A stretch of DNA of 64,000 nucleotides from assembly GCA_902623075.1 (NCBI GenBank), contig CACNSD010000001.1, positions 149,347 to 213,346 of the forward strand. Direction: 5' to 3'. How positions within the stretch are numbered: the stretch's first letter is position 1; the number at the start of each line of letters is the position of its first letter. Source of the DNA: an uncultured Pelagibacteraceae bacterium. Its GTDB lineage: Bacteria; Pseudomonadota; Alphaproteobacteria; Pelagibacterales; Pelagibacteraceae. Below the pieces are notes generated by a model that was not told the origin of the DNA, made no database searches, and worked only from the letters and a program-made list of their open reading frames with translations. Both the position numbers and the translations under genes were made by a program. Positions 28,109 to 35,917 of this stretch are shown in pieces.

Positions 28109-28525
28109 ATGGCTAAAAAAAAGGGTAAGAAGTTAGTTAAAACAAAAGAAAAAGAGATTAAAGGTCAATTAGGAAAAAAAGCAGAGACAGCTAGAGAAAA
28201 AATGATCGGTCAATCAATTGGTTACCGATATGATGTAAACCTTTTACCTGACTACAGCAAAATCACACCATTTCTGAAAAAATATATTGAAGCAATGGGT
28301 TGGGATGATTTAAATTGGTTAGAGGATGTTCATATGGGATATGAGGAAGATAGACCTGCAGTTTTTTGTAGAAATGCAAATGGTTGGGTTACAATTCCAA
28401 AATCGATTAAACTGCCGAATAACCAACAAGATAGAGATATGATTGCAAGAGAACTTTTAGTCAAGTTTCAAATGTCACCAAAACATCCTCTTGTTGATTT
28501 AAAAAAAGCTTATTTAAAATTTTAA
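28109..28525 (+). CDS. Uncharacterised soluble protein in the mgs operon
   Basis: A 138-residue protein 11 bp after mgsC. The first 30 or so residues are Lys-rich (AKKKGKKLVKTKEKEIKG), resembling the Lys-rich tail of MgsC. The rest is soluble and contains LPDYSKITPFLKKYIEAMGWDDLNWLEDVHMGYEEDRPAVFCR. I recognise no family. Its place as last gene of the gmaS-mgsABC transcript, before a terminator, suggests an accessory role for the N-methylglutamate synthase. One candidate is a small electron carrier partner, but there is no cofactor motif to support that. Confidence 0.6.
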   Translation: MAKKKGKKLVKTKEKEIKGQLGKKAETAREKMIGQSIGYRYDVNLLPDYSKITPFLKKYIEAMGWDDLNWLEDVHMGYEEDRPAVFCRNANGWVTIPKSIKLPNNQQDRDMIARELLVKFQMSPKHPLVDLKKAYLKF

Positions 28526-28550
28526 CTTTACAATCAATAGTTGATAATTT

Positions 28551-28590
28551 TTAAAAACCTATTGTTCATAAAGGTTTTTAATCCTTTTTT
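28551..28590 (+). terminator. Rho-independent terminator after the gmaS-mgsABC transcript
   Basis: A 10-bp stem (TTAAAAACCT / AGGTTTTTAA at 28551-28560 and 28572-28581) with an 11-base loop is followed by TCCTTTTTT. It separates the mgs genes from amt, which therefore needs its own promoter in the roughly 60 bp after it. The stem is A+T-rich, so it may be leaky. Confidence 0.65.
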
Positions 28591-28650
28591 ATATTTGTAT
28601 CGAATCAATTAATTTTATAGGATTCTAATAAACTAATATGGAGAGAGAAT

Positions 28651-30051
28651 ATGACTGATCAGTTAGGTGCTCTAACAACCATATTTACAGAGTTTTACTA
28701 CTGGGTAACAGTAGTGCTGATGTTCTTAATTCACGTCGGTTTCTGTATGTATGAAGTTGGGGCTTCTCGTTACAAACACCATCAACATACTCTGATGAAA
28801 AACACAATGCTGATACCATTGGTAACAGTGACGTGGTTTTTATTTGGTTGGTGGATATATTGGGCTTTTCCTACAGGACCGGGTTTAGCACCATCAATAA
28901 TGAATGAGAGCTCTGCTCTTATTACAGACGAGTCCGCATTTAGTGCAACATGGTATACGGCAACGAGTGATTTAATGGCTGTAAATCTAGGGGACCATAT
29001 TTCTGGTGTCTTCTGGGCTGCATTCTTACTGTTCTCATGGACTGCCGCTTCTATCGTGTCAGGTGCAATTATTGAAAGAATAACAACTTTTGCGTTTGGA
29101 ATTTTAGCAATTGCAATTGGATCTGTATTCTGGGTAATAGATGCAGCCTGGGGATGGCACTTTGATGGCTGGATGTTGAAACTCTTAGGATATCATGATG
29201 CCTATGCATCAGGTGTAATTCATGCAATTGCAGGTGGTTTTGCATTGGGTGTTCTAATGGTTTTAGGACCACGAATTGGAAAATTTTCATCAAGTGGTGA
29301 GCCAAGAAACATTGGGCCAAGAAATCCTTGGCTAGTTACAATTGGTTTATTTCTAATTTATACTGGCTTCTGGGGTTTCTACGCAGCATGTAATATACCA
29401 ATCTTTGATCTTGGACCTGAGTACGGTATGGAAGGAATAAGTTATTGGACAGCAACAAATATATATGTAACTCCTACGACACTTAGTGGTATTACTTTTA
29501 ACTTCTTGATGTCATTATCAGGAGGTTTATTAGCCGGTTATTGGATTGCTAAAGGTGATCCGTTCTGGACTTACTCAAGTGGACTAGCGGGTATTATATG
29601 TGCTTCAGCTGGAAATGATTTATATCATCCAATTCAAGCAATGATAATTGGTATGATCGGTGTTGTAATTTCATATAAACTTCATTATTGGGTTGAACGT
29701 AAGTTCAAAATTGATGATGCAGTTGGTGCGGTTGCAGTACACGGTTATGCTGGCTTTATTGGTCTAGTGATTTGTGGATTTGTCTTAAATGGTTACCCAG
29801 CTTCTGGTTACAGTGTTGGAGCTATGTGGGACGGAACTACTTACGCTTCAATAAACCCATTAGGTCAATTCATCGGTGCATTAATAATGTTCGTTGTTCT
29901 TGGACTAATACCGGGCTATGTCATAGCTAGAGTGCTTCATGGTATGGGTAAATTAAGGATCCCTCGTGAGGTTGAGATAGCTGGACTTGACTATGAAATA
30001 ATGGAGACTGCTAAAGAAGATGAAAAAGCAGTTGCGTCCGCAACCAGGTAA
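28651..30051 (+). CDS. amtB: Amt-family ammonium (or methylammonium) channel
   Basis: A 466-residue protein with about eleven membrane helices. Residues that define Amt pores are visible: Asp183, and the twin histidines His191 (VIHAIAGGF) and His364 (VAVHGYAGF); Asp183 is eight residues before the first His, as in E. coli AmtB. The sequence is otherwise divergent. A ribosome site (GGAGAG) precedes the ATG. No PII (glnK) gene is beside it; a 76-aa membrane protein follows instead. Flanking on both sides by Mgs-type cassettes suggests a role in taking up methylammonium or recovering released ammonium. Ammonium remains the default substrate. Confidence 0.9.
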   Translation: MTDQLGALTTIFTEFYYWVTVVLMFLIHVGFCMYEVGASRYKHHQHTLMKNTMLIPLVTVTWFLFGWWIYWAFPTGPGLAPSIMNESSALITDESAFSATWYTATSDLMAVNLGDHISGVFWAAFLLFSWTAASIVSGAIIERITTFAFGILAIAIGSVFWVIDAAWGWHFDGWMLKLLGYHDAYASGVIHAIAGGFALGVLMVLGPRIGKFSSSGEPRNIGPRNPWLVTIGLFLIYTGFWGFYAACNIPIFDLGPEYGMEGISYWTATNIYVTPTTLSGITFNFLMSLSGGLLAGYWIAKGDPFWTYSSGLAGIICASAGNDLYHPIQAMIIGMIGVVISYKLHYWVERKFKIDDAVGAVAVHGYAGFIGLVICGFVLNGYPASGYSVGAMWDGTTYASINPLGQFIGALIMFVVLGLIPGYVIARVLHGMGKLRIPREVEIAGLDYEIMETAKEDEKAVASATR

Positions 30052-30064
30052 AGGAGAATAATAT

Positions 30065-30295
30065 ATGGCTACAGTTACAAACTGGATAGATCACCTTAAC
30101 AAACCAGCCGAAGAAGTTGCTGGTGCTGTTTATCCTGGTGCTGGATCTAGTGAAGGAATACTGGTAATCATTGCTATTATTTTGTGGGTTGGTTGGCATG
30201 TTTTAACAGCTAAATCTGAGAGTGAAGAACTTGATAGACTAGCTAGAAAAAGACATGGTGCTAACGACCATAAAAGCAATATTACCGATTGGTAA
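30065..30295 (+). CDS. Small single-pass membrane protein following amtB
   Basis: A 76-residue protein with one hydrophobic helix at about residues 30-49 (GILVIIAIILWVGWHVL) and a charged C-terminus (ESEELDRLARKRHGAND). It starts 13 bp after amtB with a good ribosome site (AAAGGAG) and ends just before a strong terminator, so amtB and this gene form a two-gene transcript. I do not recognise a family. A small helper subunit of the channel is the simplest guess, since a GlnK gene is absent. Confidence 0.65.
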   Translation: MATVTNWIDHLNKPAEEVAGAVYPGAGSSEGILVIIAIILWVGWHVLTAKSESEELDRLARKRHGANDHKSNITDW

Positions 30296-30310
30296 TTAAA
30301 AAATAAATTT

Positions 30311-30342
30311 GGGCGCTACTTAATTGTGGCGCCCTTTTTTTT
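30311..30342 (+). terminator. Strong Rho-independent terminator after amtB and the 76-aa gene
   Basis: An 8-bp G+C-rich stem (GGGCGCTA at 30311-30318, TGGCGCCC at 30327-30334, one G-U pair) with an 8-base loop is followed by eight T. It is very clear against the A+T-rich background and separates the amt transcript from the second mgs-like cassette. Confidence 0.92.
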
Positions 30343-30351
30343 AGAAAAAAT

Positions 30352-30504
30352 ATGGATGATAAAGATAACGAAGAACTAAGGCCTTCTAAAATGAGAGGGG
30401 TAGCTTTTCCAAAAGCTAAGTACGGAGTGATAGCGGCTATTATCATCATTGTAGTTGTAAATCTTATCTATTATAAAGAATTCTTTTTATCGTTAATTAA
30501 TTAA
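30352..30504 (+). CDS. 50-aa single-pass membrane protein before the second mgs-like cassette
   Basis: An ATG at 30352 opens a 50-codon frame ending in TAA at 30502-30504. The protein has a charged N-terminal half (MDDKDNEELRPSKMRG) and one hydrophobic helix (GVIAAIIIIVVVNLIYY, about residues 26-42). It lies between the terminator and the second MgsA-like gene, which begins 13 bp later. The layout of charged head then helix is plausible for a real protein, and the frame fills the space exactly, but no family is recognised. A small regulator or anchor for the second cassette is possible. Confidence 0.5.
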   Translation: MDDKDNEELRPSKMRGVAFPKAKYGVIAAIIIIVVVNLIYYKEFFLSLIN

Positions 30505-30517
30505 AACTCAAAAATCT

Positions 30518-31402
30518 ATGTGTGGAATTGTTGGAATATATTTGAAAACAAAAAAATTTGAAAAAAATTTAGGTAAAATGTTATCAGGTATGCTTAATAA
30601 CATGGAGTCTAGAGGACCAGATAGTGCAGGATTTGCTGTATATAAAAATTCAGATAAAAAAGAATATAAATACTCTTTGTGTATTAATAATTTAGATTTT
30701 AATAAATTTAAAAAAGATATTTCAAAAAAAATTAGAAATTTAAAATTAAATCAATACTCAGATCATGTAATTGTAAGAACACCAGAAATACCAAAAAAAT
30801 TTATTAAGTTTATCAATAAAGAATTACCTGAAGTTTCAATTGTTGGATATGGGCATTCTATTGAAATTTTTAAACAAGTTGGAAATCCAAAAGACGTTGT
30901 TAAAAAATTTAACTTAGAAAGTTTTAGCGGTACACATGGTATTGGTCATACAAGAATGGCAACTGAGAGTGCAATTACTACTGAAGGCTCTCATCCTTAT
31001 TCAACAGGAGAAGATGAATGTTTAGTTCATAATGGTTCTTTATCTAATCATAATAATTTAAGAAGAGAGCTTAAGAAAAAAGGTAATACTTTTACCTCTG
31101 AAAATGATACTGAAGTTGCTGCAGGTTATGTTTCTAATAGTCTCTCAAATAATAATTCATTAAAAAAAACTCTTGTTTCAGGCCTAAAAGACCTGGATGG
31201 TTTTTATACATTTATAGCGGGAACGAGAAAGGGATTTGCAGTAGTAAGAGATGAAATTGCATGCAAGCCTGCTGTTATCGCAGAAACAAAAAATTATATT
31301 GCTATTGCGTCTGAATTTCAAGCTATGGCACATTTACCAGATGTTAATGATGCAAAAATTTTTGAACCTGAGCCAGGTGTTGTCTATTCTTGGGGTAATT
31401 AA
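30518..31402 (+). CDS. Class II amidotransferase, MgsA/GlxB-like paralogue
   Basis: A 294-residue Ntn amidotransferase with Cys2 (MCGIVGIYLKTK) and the conserved GIGHTRMATESAITTEGSHP and VHNGSLSNHNNLRRELK segments. It is paralogous to MgsA at 24899 but shorter and more Lys- and Asn-rich. It leads a second set of glutamate-synthase-type genes (this gene, the GXGXG gene, the FMN gene and a glutamine-synthetase-like gene). In rhizobia a similar set is called glxBCD next to glnT. The 1-bp overlap with the next gene indicates one transcript. The amide it hydrolyses is not known. Confidence 0.88.
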   Translation: MCGIVGIYLKTKKFEKNLGKMLSGMLNNMESRGPDSAGFAVYKNSDKKEYKYSLCINNLDFNKFKKDISKKIRNLKLNQYSDHVIVRTPEIPKKFIKFINKELPEVSIVGYGHSIEIFKQVGNPKDVVKKFNLESFSGTHGIGHTRMATESAITTEGSHPYSTGEDECLVHNGSLSNHNNLRRELKKKGNTFTSENDTEVAAGYVSNSLSNNNSLKKTLVSGLKDLDGFYTFIAGTRKGFAVVRDEIACKPAVIAETKNYIAIASEFQAMAHLPDVNDAKIFEPEPGVVYSWGN

Positions 31403-32085
31403 TGATATTAGATTTAAAAAAATTGAAGTTAAGAAAAATAAACGAACAGCTTCAAGGTATAGATAGAAAAATAAATGATAGGAATTTTACAATAATAAAC
31501 CCCGAAGGTAATCATGCAGTATGTGCGGGACTTACCGAGGAATTAAATGTAAATATTAAAGGTCATGTTGGATATTATTGTGCAGGAATGAATCAAAAAG
31601 CTAACATTACAATTGAAGGTAACGTGGGGACTGGTGTGGCTGAAAATATGATGTCAGGTAAAGTTCATGTAAAAGGTAATGCATCACAATCAGCAGGTGC
31701 AACAGCTCATGGAGGACTTTTAGTTATTGATGGCGATGCTAGTTCAAGATGTGGAATTTCTATGAAAGGTGCTGATATAGTTGTGAAAGGCTCAGTAGGT
31801 CACATGTCAGGTTTCATGTCTCAAGCAGGGAACTTAGTGGTGTGTGGTGATGCTGGTGAGGCATTAGGTGATAGTTTATATGAAACAAACATATATATAA
31901 AAGGTAAAGTTAAATCACTTGGTGCAGATTGTGTAGAAAAAAAAATGGATAAAAAACATTTAAAAAAACTTAACATACTTTTAAAGGAAGCAAATATTAA
32001 AAATCATAAAGCTGAAAGTTTTAAAAGATATGGCTCAGCAAAAAAATTATACAACTTTAAAATAGATAATATTTCTAATTATTAA
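31402..32085 (+). CDS. GXGXG-domain protein, MgsB/GlxC-like paralogue
   Basis: A 227-residue protein with the repeating Gly-rich beta-helix pattern of the glutamate synthase C-terminal domain: NVGTGVAENMMSGKVHVKGNAS, SSRCGISMKGADIVVKGSVG and GDAGEALGDSLYETNIYIKG (about residues 75-180). It is about 57 residues shorter than the MgsB at 25831, mainly at the N-terminus. It begins on the last base of the preceding amidotransferase gene and ends 2 bp before the FMN-domain gene, so the three subunits are made together. It should play the same scaffold role as in MgsABC. Confidence 0.9.
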   Translation: MILDLKKLKLRKINEQLQGIDRKINDRNFTIINPEGNHAVCAGLTEELNVNIKGHVGYYCAGMNQKANITIEGNVGTGVAENMMSGKVHVKGNASQSAGATAHGGLLVIDGDASSRCGISMKGADIVVKGSVGHMSGFMSQAGNLVVCGDAGEALGDSLYETNIYIKGKVKSLGADCVEKKMDKKHLKKLNILLKEANIKNHKAESFKRYGSAKKLYNFKIDNISNY

Positions 32086-32087
32086 TC

Positions 32088-33416
32088 ATGAAGAAAACTA
32101 ACAGAACTCATCCTCGTCAATCATGGACTTTTGACGAATACACAAATTCAGAAATTAGAAGAGCTGCAGCAACAGGCATTTATGATATTAGAGGTGGAGG
32201 ATCTAAAAGAAAGCTCCCCCACTTTGATGATTTATTATTTTTAGGAGCATCAATGTCTAGATATCCATTAGAAGGCTATAGAGAAAAATGTACTACAAAT
32301 GTAACCCTTGGAACTAAATTTGCAAAGAAACCACTTGAATTAGATATACCAATTACAATTGCAGGGATGAGCTTCGGTGCATTATCAGGACCAGCAAAAG
32401 AAGCTTTGGGAAGAGGCGCAAGTGCTGCTGGTACATCTACTACTACAGGTGACGGAGGAATGACACCTGAAGAAAGAGGACAATCTAAATATTTAGTATA
32501 TCAATTATTACCTTCTAGATATGGAATGAACCCAGACGATTTAAGAAAAGCAGATGCAATTGAAGTTGTTATAGGTCAAGGTGCAAAGCCGGGTGGTGGT
32601 GGAATGTTATTAGGTCAAAAAATAAATGACAGAGTTGCAAAAATGAGAACTTTACCAAAGGGAGTTGATCAAAGATCTGCATGCAGACATCCTGACTGGA
32701 CTGGACCAGATGATCTAAAAATAAAAATTTTAGAATTACGTGAAATTACAAAATGGGAAGTTCCCATCTTTATAAAAATTGCAGGTGCAAGACCATATTA
32801 CGATACTGCTCTAGCCGTAAAAGCTGGTGCTGACGTAGTTGTGCTAGATGGAATGCAAGGAGGAACAGCTGCTACACAAGAAGTTTTTATAGAAAATGTT
32901 GGTCAACCTACTTTAGCTTGTATTAGACCTGCAGTAGATGCCTTACAAGATTTAAATGCGCACAGAGAAGTACAATTGGTAATATCAGGTGGAATAAGAA
33001 ATGGTGCAGATGTTGCAAAAGCTTTAGCGCTTGGTGCAGATGCGGTGTCAATAGGCAGTGCTGCAATGATAGCTATAGGTGATAATGATCCAAAATGGGA
33101 AAAGGAATACAATAAGCTAGGTTCTACAGCAGGCGCTTATGACGATTGGCATGAGGGAAATGATCCAGCTGGAATATCAACTCAAAATCCAAATTTAATG
33201 AAAAGATTAGATCCAATAAAAGCTGGTAAAAAATTAACCAATTATCTAAAAGTTATGACATTAGAGGCGCAAACACTTGCAAGAGCTTGTGGAAAAAATA
33301 GTTTGCACAATTTGGAACCTGAAGATTTATGTGCACTAACTGTTGAAGCGGCTGCAATGGCTAGAGTTCCATTAGCAGGAAGTGATTGGATACCGGGAAT
33401 AAAAGAAAAAAAGTGA
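32088..33416 (+). CDS. Glutamate-synthase-like FMN protein without Fe-S cysteines, MgsC/GlxD-like paralogue
   Basis: A 442-residue homologue of the FMN domain of glutamate synthase. FMN barrel motifs are kept: IAGMSFGALSGPAKEALGRGA (about 91-111) and ISGGIRNGADVAKALALGADAVSIG (about 299-323). The three cysteines that hold the 3Fe-4S cluster in MgsC (377, 380, 385 there) are replaced here by Tyr351, Trp354 and Asp359 in GAYDDWHEGNDPAGISTQNP. Loss of the cluster implies a changed electron route or reaction. The C-terminal part (MTLEAQTLARACGK, LEPEDLCALTVEAAAMARVPLAG) aligns with MgsC without gaps. It is the third gene of the second cassette. Confidence 0.9.
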   Translation: MKKTNRTHPRQSWTFDEYTNSEIRRAAATGIYDIRGGGSKRKLPHFDDLLFLGASMSRYPLEGYREKCTTNVTLGTKFAKKPLELDIPITIAGMSFGALSGPAKEALGRGASAAGTSTTTGDGGMTPEERGQSKYLVYQLLPSRYGMNPDDLRKADAIEVVIGQGAKPGGGGMLLGQKINDRVAKMRTLPKGVDQRSACRHPDWTGPDDLKIKILELREITKWEVPIFIKIAGARPYYDTALAVKAGADVVVLDGMQGGTAATQEVFIENVGQPTLACIRPAVDALQDLNAHREVQLVISGGIRNGADVAKALALGADAVSIGSAAMIAIGDNDPKWEKEYNKLGSTAGAYDDWHEGNDPAGISTQNPNLMKRLDPIKAGKKLTNYLKVMTLEAQTLARACGKNSLHNLEPEDLCALTVEAAAMARVPLAGSDWIPGIKEKK

Positions 33417-33450
33417 TTGATACAATTCTTTAATATTCATAAGATCATTT

Positions 33451-34776
33451 ATGCCAAAAAATTTATCAAAGATTGCAAAAGCTAAAAAAATTAAATATTT
33501 TTTAATAAGTTTCGTAGATCTGTTTGGAGTTTTAAGATCTAAATTAGTTCCAGCTCAAGCAATTAGTGAAATGCAGAAAGAGGGAGCGGGTTTTGCGGGT
33601 TTTGCGACATGGCTAGATATGACTCCAGCAGATAGTGATATGTTTGGCGTTCCAGATCCTGATAGTTTAATTCAACTTCCATGGAATAAAGAAATTGGAT
33701 GGTTAGCGTCTGATTTATATATGGATGGCAAACCTGTTAAAGCGTCTCCAAGAATAATGCTTAAAGAGCAAATAAAAAAATTATCACAAAAAAAACTACA
33801 AATGAAATCAGGTGTAGAGTGTGAATATTTTTTAATTTCTGAAGATGGACATTCTTTAGCGGACAAAAGAGATATTCAATCTAAACCTTGTTATGATCAA
33901 TCTGCTCTTATGAGAAGATATGATTTAATAAAAGAAATTTGTGATTGTATGTTGGAAATTGGCTGGAAACCCTACCAAAATGACCACGAAGATGCTAATG
34001 GTCAATTCGAGATGAACTGGGATTATTCAGACTCACTTATTACAGCGGATAGGCATGTTTTCTTTAAATTTATGGTAAAAAGTTTAGCAGAGAAACATGG
34101 TTTAAGAGCAACTTTTATGCCAAAACCATTTAGTAATTTGACTGGTAATGGTTGTCATGCTCATGTTTCAGTTTGGAATGGAAAAATAAATAAATTCTTA
34201 GATAATAAAGATCAATTAGGATTAAGTAAGTTAGCTTATAATTTCTTAGGTGGAATAATGAATAATACGCAAGCGCTGTCTGCTTTTTTTAATCCAACGA
34301 TTAATAGTTATAGAAGAATAAACGCTCCACCAACAAAATCAGGTGCAACATGGTCTCCAAGTAGTATTTCGTACACAGGTAATAACAGAACTCATATGAT
34401 TAGAATTCCTGACAAAGGAAGATTTGAGTTAAGATTAATGGATGGTTCAGCAAATCCATATTTGCTTCAAGCAGGTATTATTGCTGCAGGACTAGAAGGA
34501 ATTAATAAAAAATTAAATCCAGGAAAACCTCTTCATTGTAATATGTACGAAGATTATAAAAAATATCCTAAACTTAAGAAATTACCTAACGATATTAACC
34601 AAGCCATTAGCATGCTCCAAAATAGTAAAGCGCTTTTAAAAGCATTTGGTACTGATGTTATTAAAAGCTATATAAAATTAAAAAATTTGGAGATAAAAAA
34701 TTTTAAAGTGAGAAATGTTTTTAATAAAAGAAAACCAGTATCACAATGGGAAAAAGATAATACTTTAGACTGTTAA
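33451..34776 (+). CDS. Glutamine-synthetase-like ligase, GlnT/GmaS-type paralogue
   Basis: A 441-residue glutamine-synthetase-family protein. The metal and glutamate site NDHEDANGQFEMNWDYSDS lies near residue 178 and the later motifs GNGCHAHVSVWNG and NSYRRINAPPTKSG are present, so the active site seems complete. It is similar to GmaS at 23399 but about 50 residues shorter. In rhizobia a comparable enzyme (GlnT) lies next to glxBCD. The enzyme would join an amine or ammonia to glutamate or a related acid with ATP. The following PLP-enzyme gene starts 1 bp after its stop, which couples the two. The amine used is unknown. Confidence 0.88.
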   Translation: MPKNLSKIAKAKKIKYFLISFVDLFGVLRSKLVPAQAISEMQKEGAGFAGFATWLDMTPADSDMFGVPDPDSLIQLPWNKEIGWLASDLYMDGKPVKASPRIMLKEQIKKLSQKKLQMKSGVECEYFLISEDGHSLADKRDIQSKPCYDQSALMRRYDLIKEICDCMLEIGWKPYQNDHEDANGQFEMNWDYSDSLITADRHVFFKFMVKSLAEKHGLRATFMPKPFSNLTGNGCHAHVSVWNGKINKFLDNKDQLGLSKLAYNFLGGIMNNTQALSAFFNPTINSYRRINAPPTKSGATWSPSSISYTGNNRTHMIRIPDKGRFELRLMDGSANPYLLQAGIIAAGLEGINKKLNPGKPLHCNMYEDYKKYPKLKKLPNDINQAISMLQNSKALLKAFGTDVIKSYIKLKNLEIKNFKVRNVFNKRKPVSQWEKDNTLDC

Positions 34777-34777
34777 A

Positions 34778-35911
34778 GTGAGAAGTTTAGGAAGTATTAA
34801 TAACTGGTCTCTTACAAAATTATTAAAAAATAATTATTATAATTTTAAGAGAAAAAATATACTAAGATTTATTCCATCATCTATACTTTTAAACGCCTTT
34901 AAAACAATTTCGAGTTGGAAAAACTATAAAGCTACTCCCTTGCTTAAACTTGATAAATTAAAAAAAAAATTAAAAGTAAATAATGTCTTCTATAAAGATG
35001 AATCAAAAAGATTTCATTTAAAATCATTTAAAGCATTAGGTGGAGCCTATGCTGTTGAAAAAATATCTAAAGGAAAAAAAAATATTATTATCTCATCGGC
35101 AACAGCTGGAAATCATGGCAGATCTGTTGCCTGGGGTGCTAAAAGATTAGGTTTAAAATGTAAAATTTTTGTCAGCCAATATGTTAGTGACTCCAGAGTT
35201 CAAGAGATAAAAAAATACGGTGCTGATGTAACAAGGGTAAAGGGAGATTATGAAAACTCTCTAAGAGAATGCATTAGATTATCAAAAAAAAATAATTGGA
35301 AAATTGTTCAAGATGTTTCAACAAAAAATTATAAATTAATTCCCTTACTTACAATGGCTGGGTATTCAATAATGATTAAAGAAATATCCAAACAAACAAA
35401 TCAATATATAACTCATATTTTCTTACAAGCAGGTGTAGGTGGAATGGCTGCTGGTGTAGTAGCAGGTGTTGCTAAATATTTTAAAAGAATTCCAAAAATT
35501 ATAATTGTTGAACCTGATAGAGCAGATTGCGTTCTACAAAGCGTTAAGGGTAATAAGCTTAAAAAAATTAAAATTAAAAAAGAAAGTATCATGGGAGGTA
35601 TGTCATGTAATGAAATGTCTTTTATTCCATGGCAAGTATTGAGAAGAGCTAGTAATTTCTGTGTCTCTGTAAGTGATAAGAATGTTGCTAGTACCGCTGC
35701 CATGCTCAAAGATAAAAAGTTCAGCAAAAAATCAATAGTTGGAGGGGAATGCTCTACACCCGGTATTATAAGCCTAATTGGTGTTTGTAATAATTTTAAA
35801 ACTAAAAATCTGATTGAACTTAATGAAAAATCTAATGTTTTATTAATTGGATGCGAAGGAAATGCAGATGTTAAACTTTATAAACAACTGCTATCTAAAG
35901 GAAGAAAATAA
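34778..35911 (+). CDS. PLP-dependent ammonia-lyase, diaminopropionate ammonia-lyase-like
   Basis: A 377-residue fold-type II PLP enzyme. Lys85 in SFKALGGAYAVEK is the probable Schiff-base lysine, and SSATAGNHGRSVAWGAKRLG is the phosphate-site pattern. The motif around SFKALGG matches diaminopropionate ammonia-lyase and threonine-dehydratase-like enzymes more than cysteine synthases. The start is GTG (34778-34780), 1 bp after the glutamine-synthetase-like stop. It is the last gene of the second cassette and would release ammonia from an amino acid, perhaps supplying or recycling nitrogen for the ligase. The substrate is not certain; threonine or serine are alternatives. Confidence 0.8.
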   Translation: MRSLGSINNWSLTKLLKNNYYNFKRKNILRFIPSSILLNAFKTISSWKNYKATPLLKLDKLKKKLKVNNVFYKDESKRFHLKSFKALGGAYAVEKISKGKKNIIISSATAGNHGRSVAWGAKRLGLKCKIFVSQYVSDSRVQEIKKYGADVTRVKGDYENSLRECIRLSKKNNWKIVQDVSTKNYKLIPLLTMAGYSIMIKEISKQTNQYITHIFLQAGVGGMAAGVVAGVAKYFKRIPKIIIVEPDRADCVLQSVKGNKLKKIKIKKESIMGGMSCNEMSFIPWQVLRRASNFCVSVSDKNVASTAAMLKDKKFSKKSIVGGECSTPGIISLIGVCNNFKTKNLIELNEKSNVLLIGCEGNADVKLYKQLLSKGRK

Positions 35912-35917
35912 ATTAAC

